From contig OMWB01000011.1 of assembly GCA_900314645.1 (NCBI GenBank), forward strand, positions 1-64,000: a DNA stretch of 64,000 nt, written 5' to 3'. Origin of the DNA: an uncultured Actinomycetes bacterium (lineage in GTDB: Bacteria > Actinomycetota > Coriobacteriia > Coriobacteriales > Atopobiaceae). The position numbers were made by a program, and so were the translations under genes. A model generated the notes under the pieces. The model was given only the letters and a program-made list of their open reading frames with translations, was not told where the DNA came from and did not search any database. Every line of letters starts with the position of its first letter. Within the stretch, counting starts at the first letter, position 1. Positions 26,922 to 35,855 of the stretch are shown piece after piece.

Positions 26922-27573
26922 GCGCAAGCGCGAGCGGGCAACGCTTGCAGATGCGGAGGGCACCATGGCTGTGATGAAGATCCCGGGACACGACCACCAG
27001 AAGCCGCGCGAGGTGACGCTGGAAGAGATTCGTGCGGTTCTTGGTGACTGCCAGCTGTGCCCGCTGGGGCAGACGCGCACCAACCTCGTCTTTGGCGTGG
27101 GAAACCCGCACGCGCGGGTCATGTTCATCGGTGAGGGTCCCGGCAAGAACGAAGACCTGCAGGGCGAGCCGTTTGTGGGCGCTGCGGGTCAGCGCCTGAA
27201 CAGCCTTCTCGCGCTTGCGGGCCTGCGCCGCGAGGACATTTACATCGCCAACGTCATCAAATGCCGTCCGCCCTCAAACCGCAACCCGCGGCCAGAGGAG
27301 ATCGAGGCGTGCTCGCCGTTCTTGCGCGAGCAGATTCGTTCCATCTGGCCGGACGTCATCGTCTGCTTGGGCAATTTTGCCACGCAGTTTGTGCTGCGTA
27401 CCGAGCAGGGCGTGACTAAGCTGCGCGGACAGCTGTACCAGACGGGGCACTTCGTGGTTTGCCCAACCTTCCATCCAGCGGCAACGATCTATCACCAGGA
27501 CTGGCTGCAATACCTTGAGGCTGACATGCGCATGGTTGGCCAGTGGCTGGCCGCGCATCCCGTGGAGGAGTAG
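26914..27573 (+). CDS. udg: Family 4 (iron-sulfur) uracil-DNA glycosylase
   Basis: A DNA repair enzyme that excises uracil. Family 4 signs are cysteines C-x2-C near the N-terminus (GDCQLCPLG), the GEGPGKNEDLQGEPFVGAAGQ uracil-binding loop, then NVIKCRPPSNRNPRPEE and EACSPFL. The latter supply the other two ligands of the [4Fe-4S] cluster. The final motif is HPAATIY. ATG 26914 overlaps the alr end by 8 bp. ATG 26965, with GGAGGG 4 bases upstream, is a strong alternative that would shorten the protein by 17 residues. Confidence 0.93.
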   Translation: MSRRKRERATLADAEGTMAVMKIPGHDHQKPREVTLEEIRAVLGDCQLCPLGQTRTNLVFGVGNPHARVMFIGEGPGKNEDLQGEPFVGAAGQRLNSLLALAGLRREDIYIANVIKCRPPSNRNPRPEEIEACSPFLREQIRSIWPDVIVCLGNFATQFVLRTEQGVTKLRGQLYQTGHFVVCPTFHPAATIYHQDWLQYLEADMRMVGQWLAAHPVEE

Positions 27574-27575
27574 CC

Positions 27576-28049
27576 ATGGCGTTTGTGACCACATCCCAGG
27601 AAGAGACCATCGCCCTGGGCGAGCGCTTGGGCGCGCTCTTGCAAGCGGGCGACGTGCTCGTGCTGACGGGAGATCTTGGCGCGGGAAAGACCCAGCTCAC
27701 CAAGGGCATTGCGGCTGGTATGGGCGTTGAGGACGATGTGACCAGCCCCACGTTCAACATCTTGATGGTGTACGACGGGGCTGACATGCCGCTCTATCAC
27801 TTTGACTTGTACCGCTTGGACGACCCCGACCAGCTTGAGGACATTGGCCTCTACGAGATGCTCGACGGCGACGGCGCCTGCGTCATCGAGTGGGGCGAGC
27901 AGTTCTCCGACGAGATTGGCCCCGAGCGGTTGGATGTGTATCTCACGCGTTTAGACGAGCAGGCGGCGGTAGGGGAGGAGCCCCCGCGCGAAGTGCGCTT
28001 TGTTGCACATGGCGAGCGTGCTGAGGAGATCGCTGCCGCACTGGAATAG
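27576..28049 (+). CDS. tsaE: tRNA threonylcarbamoyladenosine ATPase TsaE
   Basis: A 157-residue ATPase needed to cycle the TsaB-TsaD complex in tRNA t6A37 synthesis. It shows Walker A GDLGAGKTQLTKG (about residue 33), SPTFNI (switch region), the conserved YHFDLYRLDDPDQLEDIGLYE, and VIEWGEQF (Walker B). ATG 27576 follows GGAGGAG at the end of udg. The fused tsaB-rimI-tsaD gene follows 129 bp downstream, so all dedicated t6A transfer-complex parts are together. Confidence 0.96.
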   Translation: MAFVTTSQEETIALGERLGALLQAGDVLVLTGDLGAGKTQLTKGIAAGMGVEDDVTSPTFNILMVYDGADMPLYHFDLYRLDDPDQLEDIGLYEMLDGDGACVIEWGEQFSDEIGPERLDVYLTRLDEQAAVGEEPPREVRFVAHGERAEEIAAALE

Positions 28050-28178
28050 CGACAGAGGAGCCACGCCTCCAGCCCCCCGCGCCTCACGCCATCCATGCCC
28101 GTTTTGCGAGTGTGCTCCCCATCTGCTGTGACACGGCTACACTAGGTAGCTGCACATTTCACGCAGATGGGAAGCGTT

Positions 28179-30656
28179 ATGAATCAGAGTCTCTTCGAAA
28201 AGCCCCTGCTGGTTCTCGCCATGGACACCTCAACCGACATGCTGGCCTGCGCCGTGGCGCATTGGACGCCCGACGCGGATGGCCTGGGCGCGCAGGTTGA
28301 GGTGCTCGTCTCGGGTGACCACCTGTGCCGCCGCCAGACTAACGTTGAGCTGACCAGCACGGCGTTGGATTGCCTGCAGCGTGCGGGCTACACCATGGAT
28401 GACGTGGATGCCGTGCTGGTGGGGCGTGGCCCCGGCTCCTTCACGGGCGTGCGCATCGGCATTGCTACGGCCAAGGGTGTCGCTTGCGGTTTGGGCTGCT
28501 CGCTCCACGGCACCTCGACGCTTGACGCGGCGGCGTGGAACGCGTGGCTGCACGGCGAGCGCGGTCTCGTGGGCGTGGTGGGGGACGCCATGCGCGGCGA
28601 GGTCTACCCAGGCATCTACGTGCTCGACGACGAAGGCCCCATGCGTACCTTCCCCACAGAGACGGTCATCAAGGCAAAGGCCTGCGTGGACGAATGGGCC
28701 GCGCGCCCTGACCGCGACGAGCTCATCCTGACTGGTGATGGCCTGAAGAAGTACAAGGCACAGTTCGAGGCGGCTGGCTTCGCGCGGTTCGTGGACGAAA
28801 CCGCGTGGCATCCCTGCTCAGAAGGGCTGCTGCGCGCTGCGGCATCGCCCGACCGCTATGACCCCAACGACAATGGCGATCCCGCGCTGGTGCTCCCCAT
28901 CTACACGCGCCTCTCTGATGCCGAGGAGAACGAACGCCAGCGTCTGGGCCTTGCGCAGCCCCAGAGCGCGAAGACCTCAGGTGTGTACGAGGGCCTCTCT
29001 GGCATCCACACGCAGCTGCGACCCATGTCCGTGAACGACATCGCGCAGGTTGCGGCGCTTGAGGCGGACGCCTTTGCGGGCGCCGCGCACGAGCCATGGT
29101 CAGAGAAGCTCTTCTACGAGGACCTGAGCTCGCCGGGGCGCACCTGGTGGGTGGCCCATGACCAGGGGACGATTGTGGGCTTTGCTGGCGGCATGCTCGC
29201 GGGCGACCGCCTTGAGGTCATGGACATCGCCGTGCGGGACGACCGCCGCCACGAGGGCATCGGCAGCCGCCTTTTGGCTCGCCTCGCCTATGACGGTCAG
29301 ACGCTGGGCGCTTCCGAAATCACGCTTGAGGTCCACGTAGGCAACGAGTCCGCGCGTGGCCTCTACGAGAGCGCGGGCTTTGAGCAGGTTGGCCTGCGGC
29401 GCAACTACTATGGTCCCGGCAATGATGCGCTGGTCATGACTGCGTCGCTTCCGTTGACCATCGACACGGAGAAGACGGGCGAGCGTCCCGAGCCTCGTGC
29501 CTCGGTGCGCCCGTGGCCCATCACGCCGGATCCGCGCACCGAAGAGGCGGCTGTCGCGATTGCGGCGGCGGGCCCCTTGGTGCTTGCCATCGAGAGCAGC
29601 TGCGACGAGACAGCCATCGCCATCATCAACGGCGCAGGCGAGGTGCTCTCCAACGTGGTGGCTACGCAGATCGACTTCCACGCACGCTTTGGCGGCGTGG
29701 TTCCCGAGATTGCAAGTCGGAAGCACACCGAGGCTATCGTGGGCGTCTTTGAGGAGGCGCTTGCGCGCGCCGGCCAGCTGCTGGGCGTTGATACGCTTGT
29801 ACCCTCTGACCTCGCGGCGGTTGGTGTCACGGCGGGTCCTGGCTTGGTGGGCGCGCTCGTTGTGGGCGTGGCCTTTGCCAAGGGTCTCTGTGCCGCCACG
29901 GGCCTTCCGCTTGTGCCGGTGCATCACCTTGAGGGTCACCTGATGGCAAACCTCTTCGAGACGCCTGACCTTCAGCCGCCATTTGTGGCGAGCCTTGTCA
30001 GCGGTGGCAATACGATGCTGGTACACGTGCGTGCCTGGGGCGACTACGTGGTGCTGGGTCAGACCATCGATGATGCGGTGGGTGAGGCCTTTGACAAGGT
30101 GGCCAAGGCTCTGGGGCTGGGGTATCCCGGTGGCCCGGTCATTAGCCGTCTTGCGGCCGAGGGCAACCCGCGCGCCATCGCCTTCCCGCGCGCCATGCTC
30201 CACAGCCACGACTACCGCTTCTCGCTGAGCGGCCTGAAGACGGCCGTCATCACCTACATCGAGGGTGAGAACAAGGCTGGCCGTCCCATCAACGTGCCGG
30301 ACCTTGCCGCGAGCTTCCAGGCTGCAGTGGTGGATGTGCAGGTTGCCAAGGCTGCCACGGCGGTTGACGAGTGCGAGGTCTCTGACTTCTGCGTGGGTGG
30401 TGGCGTTGCGGCCAACCCGGCCTTGCGTGCGGCCTACCAGAAGAGATTTGGCAAGATGGGCGTGCGCGTGACGGTGCCTCCTATGGTGGTCTGCGGAGAC
30501 AACGGCGCCATGATTGCGCTGGTGGCCCTGCGCAATCTGCGCGCAGGCGTGACGGCGCCCTTGACGCTCGATGCTGCGCCTAACGCAAAGCTGGGCGAGT
30601 GGTCGAGCTCGGAAGCGCCGGTGGTCAGTGACGTCTGGCCCAAGCAGCGCCGCTAA
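28179..30656 (+). CDS. tsaD: TsaB-RimI-TsaD triple fusion (t6A synthesis and protein N-acetyltransferase)
   Basis: One 825-residue protein joins three normally separate genes. Residues ~1-255 are TsaB (LAMDTSTDMLACAV, GRGPGSFTGVRIGIATAKG). Residues ~277-430 are a RimI-type GNAT acetyltransferase (LRPMSVNDIAQVAALE, acetyl-CoA loop RRHEGIGSRLL, NESARGLYESAGFEQVGLRRNYY). After a linker, ~466 to the end is TsaD (AIESSCDETAIAI; metal ligands in HHLEGH, about 580; SGGNTM; IDDAVGEAFDKVA; GGGVAANPALR; CGDNGAMIA). TsaB and TsaD form the threonylcarbamoyl transferase for tRNA A37; RimI acetylates ribosomal S18. No stop or frameshift interrupts it. ATG 28179 is preferred (GGGAAG upstream); ATG 28167 is possible. 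Confidence 0.95.
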   Translation: MNQSLFEKPLLVLAMDTSTDMLACAVAHWTPDADGLGAQVEVLVSGDHLCRRQTNVELTSTALDCLQRAGYTMDDVDAVLVGRGPGSFTGVRIGIATAKGVACGLGCSLHGTSTLDAAAWNAWLHGERGLVGVVGDAMRGEVYPGIYVLDDEGPMRTFPTETVIKAKACVDEWAARPDRDELILTGDGLKKYKAQFEAAGFARFVDETAWHPCSEGLLRAAASPDRYDPNDNGDPALVLPIYTRLSDAEENERQRLGLAQPQSAKTSGVYEGLSGIHTQLRPMSVNDIAQVAALEADAFAGAAHEPWSEKLFYEDLSSPGRTWWVAHDQGTIVGFAGGMLAGDRLEVMDIAVRDDRRHEGIGSRLLARLAYDGQTLGASEITLEVHVGNESARGLYESAGFEQVGLRRNYYGPGNDALVMTASLPLTIDTEKTGERPEPRASVRPWPITPDPRTEEAAVAIAAAGPLVLAIESSCDETAIAIINGAGEVLSNVVATQIDFHARFGGVVPEIASRKHTEAIVGVFEEALARAGQLLGVDTLVPSDLAAVGVTAGPGLVGALVVGVAFAKGLCAATGLPLVPVHHLEGHLMANLFETPDLQPPFVASLVSGGNTMLVHVRAWGDYVVLGQTIDDAVGEAFDKVAKALGLGYPGGPVISRLAAEGNPRAIAFPRAMLHSHDYRFSLSGLKTAVITYIEGENKAGRPINVPDLAASFQAAVVDVQVAKAATAVDECEVSDFCVGGGVAANPALRAAYQKRFGKMGVRVTVPPMVVCGDNGAMIALVALRNLRAGVTAPLTLDAAPNAKLGEWSSSEAPVVSDVWPKQRR

Positions 30657-30665
30657 AACAAGGCA

Positions 30666-30694
30666 TTCCCCATTGTGGCGGGCCCAATGGGGAA
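30666..30694 (+). terminator. Hairpin after tsaBD, probably a terminator without T-tract
   Basis: A perfect 10-bp stem (30666-30675 with 30685-30694) with a 9-base loop, 9 bases after the stop. No T-run follows, so activity is uncertain. Confidence 0.5.
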
Positions 30695-30889
30695 CTCAGC
30701 CATTACCTTGCAGTTAACGTGGAGTTTCGTTTGCTCCCTTATCAAAGATTGAGATGCGTGCTTGGCCTAGCATTCCTGCTGCGCACGTAACTTTCACGCA
30801 TTGGGTTGCAAGGGGGACGGGAATGGGTCCCGTCCGGTTGCGATGCGCGAAAGGGGTCTTTGGCACCAAGGGAGAAAAGAGGAACCGCC

Positions 30890-31804
30890 ATGACTGATAC
30901 CCGCTCCAGCTTCGCAAACATGCTCAACCAGCCTTCTCGTCGTGACTTCCTCAAGCTTTCCGGCGTCGCCATGGGCGCCCTGGCGCTGACCGCCTGCGGA
31001 CCCGCCGCCCAGGAGGAGAACTCCGGCGGTGACGAGCCTGCAGAGGGCGCAGTTGCCTCCGCCTTTGCTGCCGATGGCACCCTGCGCGTGGGCATGGAGG
31101 CTGCCTATGCTCCGTACAACTGGCAGGCCACCGAAGAGTCCGAGTTCACCATCCCCATCGAGAACGTCTCTGGCGCCTTTGCCGACGGCTATGACGTGCA
31201 GATCGCCAAGACCGTTGCCGAGGGCCTCGGCCTGACTCCGGTTGCTGTCAAGCTTGAGTGGGATGGCCTCATCGAGGCGCTGGGCCAGGGCCAGATTGAC
31301 GTCATCATCGCTGGCATGACCGCTACACCCGAGCGCCAGGAGTCCATCGACTTCACCGATCCGTACTACGTGGGCACCTATGGCCTCATGGTGCAGGCTG
31401 GCTCCGCATACGCGAACGCCACCTCCATCCAGGACTTCGCCGGCGCCGCCGTCCTCGGCCAGAAGGACACCCTGCTTGACGATGTCATTGACGAGATTGA
31501 GGGCGTCAACCACCTCTCGCCGGTTCCCACCGTGCCCGACCAGATCTCCAACCTGCTGAACGGCGCTTGCGACGCCATCACCTTTGACGTGGGCAACATC
31601 GCGAGCATCACCGAGGCGCACCCCGAGCTCGTCGGCATCATCTTCGAGGAGGGCAAGGGCTTCTCCGAGGAAGTGCCCGTCAACATCGGCATCTCCAAGG
31701 GCAACGATGACATCGTCGCGCAGATGAACGGCATCCTCGCCGGCATCTCCGAGGACGATCGCCAGGCCATCTGGGCCGCCGCGGTTGAGCGTCAGCCGGA
31801 GTAA
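30890..31804 (+). CDS. Polar amino-acid ABC transporter substrate-binding lipoprotein
   Basis: A 304-residue family-3 solute-binding protein (His/Gln/Arg-type). The N-terminus has a twin-arginine motif, SRRDFLKLSG, then a short hydrophobic stretch and a lipobox LTAC-G, so it is likely exported folded by Tat and lipid-anchored. The mature part shows LRVGMEAAYAPYNWQ, GYDVQIAKTVAEGLGL, LIEALGQGQIDVIIAGMTATPERQESIDFTDPYY, as usual for amino-acid binders. Downstream are a permease and ATPase in the same direction. A 31-bp inverted repeat separates this gene from the permease and may reduce read-through, giving more binding protein than membrane parts. ATG 30890 is placed by AAGAGG and the signal peptide. 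Confidence 0.92.
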   Translation: MTDTRSSFANMLNQPSRRDFLKLSGVAMGALALTACGPAAQEENSGGDEPAEGAVASAFAADGTLRVGMEAAYAPYNWQATEESEFTIPIENVSGAFADGYDVQIAKTVAEGLGLTPVAVKLEWDGLIEALGQGQIDVIIAGMTATPERQESIDFTDPYYVGTYGLMVQAGSAYANATSIQDFAGAAVLGQKDTLLDDVIDEIEGVNHLSPVPTVPDQISNLLNGACDAITFDVGNIASITEAHPELVGIIFEEGKGFSEEVPVNIGISKGNDDIVAQMNGILAGISEDDRQAIWAAAVERQPE

Positions 31805-31825
31805 CGAAGATCTCAAGTTGTTGCG

Positions 31826-31912
31826 CGGCGGGGAGGGGAGGTCAACGTCTCCTCCCCGCTCAGCGCTGCGCGAAGTCGCTTGGGAGGAGACGTTGACCTC
31901 CCCTCCCCGCCG
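31826..31912. repeat. Long inverted repeat A (31-bp perfect arms)
   Basis: Arms 31826-31856 and 31882-31912 are exact reverse complements. The 25-base loop contains a small GCGA-AG-TCGC hairpin. It starts 22 bp after the substrate-binding-protein stop, inside the transporter operon. No T-tract follows. See the other six long inverted repeats at 33961, 37793, 40016, 42615, 46038 and 57018. Confidence 0.9.
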
Positions 31913-31965
31913 ACGACTCGTGCCCTTACGTTACAAAAACCATGTTCTACCTGGGGTGATTACGG

Positions 31966-33192
31966 TTGTTGGAACGGTTACGTAGGATTCAGCGCTTCAT
32001 CGTTGAGGACCACAGGTATGTGTTCCTCGGCACCTCGGTGATGGCGGCTATCGGGGTCTGGTTCTCCATGCAGCGGCGCTCGGATATGAGCTTTCTACGC
32101 GGCGCCTATGCGCTCGAGGTCTTCCTGTATTGGTACCTCATGGGATGGCTGGCGCTATCGGCGATTGCGCTGGTGCTCAAGCTCATCCATTGGAAGGACT
32201 ATGCCGAGTGGTCGCCCTTCCGTAAGAAACCGCTGGTCACGGTGGTACGTTGGCTGAGCTACGGCGTGTGGGCGGCAACGGCGACTCTCTTCGTCGACCG
32301 CGCCGTCATGGGCTTCCTTAGCGTGACGTCCGCGGCGCTTGCGCAAGATAAGAATCCGTCCGACTTCCTCAGCTCCATCGTCTACATGGTGGACAAGAGC
32401 TACGGCATCATCCTGCAAGGCATCCTCACCACGGTGGGCCTGTCGGTGTTCGGCACGCTCATCGCCTTCGTGCTGGCCATCCTGCTCGTGTTTCTGCGCA
32501 TCCAGTCCATCGACCGCTCGGACAATGACGCCGTGCGCTTCTTCAAGTCTGCGGGAGTCCTCTTTGCCAAGGTCTACTCCACCGTGGTGCGCGGCACGCC
32601 CATGATGGTGCAGGGCATGCTCATCTACTTCACGGGGTTTGGCCTGCTGAAAGGCACAGGCATGACGGTGTCGCAGATTGGCGCCATCTGGTCCACCTTC
32701 GTGGCGGGCCTCGTCACCATCTCGCTCAACTCTACGGCATACATGATGGAGGTGCTGCGCGGCGGCATCGAGGCCGTTGACCCTGGTCAGAACGAGGCAG
32801 CTCGCTCGCTTGGCCTCTCGCAGTGGCAGGCCATGATCAAGGTAGTCTTCCCGCAGGGCATCAAGAACGCCATTCCCGCGCTCTCCAACGAGCTCGTGGT
32901 CAACATCAAGGACTCGTCGGTGCTCTCCGTCATCGGCGTGTTTGACCTCATGTTTGCCACCAAGACCGTGGTAGGCATCTACTTCAAGCAGGTCGAGATG
33001 TATGCGGTAGCAGCTGTCGTGTACCTCTGCCTGACGATGGTGGCCAGCTGGTTCTTGGGCAAGTTCGCGCGCCATCTCTCGGTTGAGCCCCAGCCGCTCA
33101 CGAGCGTGTCCGACATGAACTCTACGGTCGGCACGGTTGCCGGTACGGGCAGCTCTGAGTATTCGCTGGACATGAAGAAGGCGAGGGGATAG
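31966..33192 (+). CDS. Amino-acid ABC transporter permease with an extended N-terminus
   Basis: A 408-residue membrane protein. The C-terminal ~230 residues form a HisM/GlnP-type permease domain with the EAA loop ([36 protein letters not shown]). About 150 residues precede it, with roughly three further hydrophobic segments ([53 protein letters not shown]), which typical permeases of ~220-240 residues lack. The start is uncertain: TTG 31966 or 31969 with a weak GGGGTG site, since no in-frame ATG precedes the first membrane segment. It lies just upstream of its ATPase partner, 2 bp apart. Confidence 0.9.
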   Translation: MLERLRRIQRFIVEDHRYVFLGTSVMAAIGVWFSMQRRSDMSFLRGAYALEVFLYWYLMGWLALSAIALVLKLIHWKDYAEWSPFRKKPLVTVVRWLSYGVWAATATLFVDRAVMGFLSVTSAALAQDKNPSDFLSSIVYMVDKSYGIILQGILTTVGLSVFGTLIAFVLAILLVFLRIQSIDRSDNDAVRFFKSAGVLFAKVYSTVVRGTPMMVQGMLIYFTGFGLLKGTGMTVSQIGAIWSTFVAGLVTISLNSTAYMMEVLRGGIEAVDPGQNEAARSLGLSQWQAMIKVVFPQGIKNAIPALSNELVVNIKDSSVLSVIGVFDLMFATKTVVGIYFKQVEMYAVAAVVYLCLTMVASWFLGKFARHLSVEPQPLTSVSDMNSTVGTVAGTGSSEYSLDMKKARG

Positions 33193-33194
33193 CC

Positions 33195-33953
33195 ATGGCA
33201 AACGGCACAGCTCAGGGCGAGCCACTCATCCGAGTCGAGAGCCTGCGCAAGTCCTTCGGCAGCCATCTCGTGCTGAAGGATATCGACCTCTCCGTCAACC
33301 AAGGCGAGGTCGTGACCATCATCGGCGCGTCGGGCTCTGGCAAGTCCACCCTCTTGCGCTGCATGAACCTGCTTGAGACGCCGGACTCGGGCCACATCTG
33401 GTTCCACGGCGAAGATCTTGCGGCCGACCGCGTCAACATCAATCGCCTGCGCGAGCACATCGGCATGGTGTTCCAGAGCTTCAACCTGTTCAACAACATG
33501 AACGTGCTGGACAACTGCACTCTCGCGCCTATCACGCTGAAGAAGATGTCCAAGGCTCAGGCTGAGGACGAGGCAAAGCGCAACCTGATCGCGGTCGGAC
33601 TGGCCGATTTTATCAATGCGCCATCCACCTCGCTTTCCGGTGGCCAGAAGCAGCGCGTGGCCATCGCGCGAGCGCTCTGCATGAAGCCGGACCTCATGCT
33701 CTTTGACGAGCCCACCTCCGCCCTTGACCCCGAGATCGTGGGCGAGGTCCTCAACGTCATGCGCGACTTGGCGGCCGAAGGCATGACAATGGTCGTGGTC
33801 ACGCACGAGATGGCGTTTGCGAAGAGCGTCTCCGACAAGGTCGTGTTCATGGACCAGGGCGTGATTGCCGAGGAGAGCTCCCCGCAGGAGATGTTCACCA
33901 GCCCGAAGCTTCCGCGCACACGCGAGTTCTTGAGCCGCTACCTGGAAGACTAG
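33195..33953 (+). CDS. Polar amino-acid ABC transporter ATPase
   Basis: A 252-residue ATPase of the GlnQ/HisP class. Walker A is GASGSGKST (about residue 48), the Q-loop is [11 protein letters not shown], the signature is [15 protein letters not shown] (about 149), Walker B is [14 protein letters not shown] and the H-loop is VVVTHEM. It powers the permease encoded just upstream; substrate specificity within polar amino acids cannot be told. The long inverted repeat B begins 8 bp after its stop. Confidence 0.95.
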   Translation: MANGTAQGEPLIRVESLRKSFGSHLVLKDIDLSVNQGEVVTIIGASGSGKSTLLRCMNLLETPDSGHIWFHGEDLAADRVNINRLREHIGMVFQSFNLFNNMNVLDNCTLAPITLKKMSKAQAEDEAKRNLIAVGLADFINAPSTSLSGGQKQRVAIARALCMKPDLMLFDEPTSALDPEIVGEVLNVMRDLAAEGMTMVVVTHEMAFAKSVSDKVVFMDQGVIAEESSPQEMFTSPKLPRTREFLSRYLED

Positions 33954-33960
33954 CTGCGGA

Positions 33961-34077
33961 TGGGGCTGGCAAAGGTTGCCTGCTCAGACAGTCCTCGCCA
34001 CAGGTCGCCCGACGCCACGCTTCGCGCGGCTGGGCGACCTGGTCTGCGGAACTCGCATTCAACCTTTGCCAGCCCCA
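33961..34077. repeat. Long inverted repeat B (18-bp perfect outer arms, 10-bp inner stem)
   Basis: Outer arms 33961-33978 and 34060-34077 are exact reverse complements. An inner perfect stem, CAGGTCGCCC (34001-34010 with 34032-34041), sits inside. It fills the gap between the ATPase and the amidohydrolase and has no T-tract. Confidence 0.88.
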
Positions 34078-34154
34078 CCATTCGATATCTTTCTCCCGCG
34101 TTGTTGACCGATAATGACGGGTGATACAACGTTGCCCAGGTGAAGAAGGACTGC

Positions 34155-35765
34155 ATGAGGCCTGATTACGTCATTACCAGCAAGAGGGTGTTTACGGGCG
34201 CGCTTGGCTGCGACGTGAGCCGGCCGCTTGCGCTGGCTGTGGCGAAGGGACGTATCGTTGCCGTTGCTCCTCGCGAAGAGGCGCAGGCACTTGCGCAAGG
34301 TGCTGAGGTGCGGGACTGGGGCGACGCCTTCATCTGCCCAGGCTTCCATGACGCGCATCAGCACGTGTTCCATGCGGCGCTCTTCCCGAGCGCGCTCGCA
34401 ACCGAGTATGCGGGCACATCGGAGGAAGACTGTGTGGCTCACCTGCGCGAATGGGCGGCCGCTCGGCCTGACAATGGTTCATGGCTCGTAAGCCACGGAT
34501 GGCGCGAAGCGTTCTGGACCCCCTCGCGCGTGCCGACGCGCGCTTCGCTTGACAAGGCCTTCCCCAGCCGCCCCGTAGCCATGTACTCGGGAGATGCTCA
34601 CACGCTGTGGGTCAACACGGCGGGACTCCGTGCGCTGGGCATCACCCACGACACGCAGCCTCCCGCGGGAGGAAGCTTTGATTGCGACGCTGACGGACAC
34701 CTGACGGGCGTTCTTCGCGAGGCCGCGGGCATGGTGTACGTGGCCAAGGTGCTCTCGAGCTTTTCGCTCGGGCAGCTCTGCGACATCTATCGCGACTACT
34801 TCCGGAGCCTCCGCTCCATGGGCATCACCTCGGTGTGCGACATGGCGCTCTCGCTCGTGCCTGGTGCAGATGGCATAAACCCGCAGGTATACGAGGCGCT
34901 GGAGGCATCTGGTGACCTACTGGTACGGGCTCACCTGTTCCCGACGCTGTCTGATGACCAGTCAAACCTCGAGGAGCTCCAGGCTCGCTATCAGGGGCTG
35001 CGTCTTCGTGCCCCAGGCTTCAAGCAGTTCTTTGACGGCGTGAGCAGCCAGCATACCGCTTGGTGTACGGAGGAGTACGAAAACGCGCGGTTCCCTGGCG
35101 ACGTGGGGCGCCCCACCGTGGCCCCCGAGCGCATGCGCGAGCTGGTCCTTGCCGCGGCGCAGCGTGGTCATGCGGTGCGTATCCACACCATTGGCGATGC
35201 GGCCGTTCACGCGGCGCTCGATATCTTCGAAGAGGCGCACGGCCTCTATGGTCATCCGACCCAAGGTCAAAACACCCTTGAGCACCTCGAAGACATCCAG
35301 CCGGCCGACATCGCGCGCTTGCGCCAAGCCCATGTGGTGGCTTCCGTGCAGCCGCCCCATGTGACGCTCGACCTTGCGCAGCCTGCGCGCGACCTCGGCG
35401 AGTGGCGCGCCCGGCGCATGTGGCCGTTTGACCAGATGCAACGCGAGGGCGTGCAGCTTGCTCTGGGTACGGACGTCCCCGTTGTGCCTCCCACCAGCAC
35501 CGACGTGCTCTACACCGCCATCACGCGTCGGACGGTGAGGGGTCACGAGCCCGTGGCAGGCTGGTACCCAGAGCACAACCTGACGCGCGCGCAGGCGCTT
35601 CGTGCATACAGCCTCGGTGGTGCTCAAGCGGCTGGCCGAGCGCACGAGCTGGGCACGCTCGAGGTGGGCAAGCTCGCGGACCACTGCGTGTGGGATACCG
35701 ATTTCCTAACCTGCGACGAGGATGAGATACAGCAGGCACGGTGCCTGTCGTCATACACGGAATAG
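34155..35765 (+). CDS. Amidohydrolase family protein (YtcJ-like)
   Basis: A 536-residue metal-dependent hydrolase of the Amidohydro_3/YtcJ group. The first metal motif is GFHDAHQHVFH (about residue 72), further ligands are likely in VRIHTIGDAAVHAALD and the HLEDIQ stretch, and the C-terminal LGTDVPVVPP carries the catalytic Asp region. The ending GTLEVGKLADHCVWDTD is typical of the family's beta-sandwich. Members act on amides or amidines of unknown identity; cytoplasmic, no signal peptide. ATG 34155 has AGAAGGA; GTG 34140 is a weaker choice. Confidence 0.88.
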   Translation: MRPDYVITSKRVFTGALGCDVSRPLALAVAKGRIVAVAPREEAQALAQGAEVRDWGDAFICPGFHDAHQHVFHAALFPSALATEYAGTSEEDCVAHLREWAAARPDNGSWLVSHGWREAFWTPSRVPTRASLDKAFPSRPVAMYSGDAHTLWVNTAGLRALGITHDTQPPAGGSFDCDADGHLTGVLREAAGMVYVAKVLSSFSLGQLCDIYRDYFRSLRSMGITSVCDMALSLVPGADGINPQVYEALEASGDLLVRAHLFPTLSDDQSNLEELQARYQGLRLRAPGFKQFFDGVSSQHTAWCTEEYENARFPGDVGRPTVAPERMRELVLAAAQRGHAVRIHTIGDAAVHAALDIFEEAHGLYGHPTQGQNTLEHLEDIQPADIARLRQAHVVASVQPPHVTLDLAQPARDLGEWRARRMWPFDQMQREGVQLALGTDVPVVPPTSTDVLYTAITRRTVRGHEPVAGWYPEHNLTRAQALRAYSLGGAQAAGRAHELGTLEVGKLADHCVWDTDFLTCDEDEIQQARCLSSYTE

Positions 35766-35855
35766 CTTCCGCAGGGTCACATCTTGGCGTTGAGCGCGCG
35801 CACGCGCCATCTTCGCGGTACGATAGCAGCGGTCCATTCGGCAGAAGGAGGAGCC

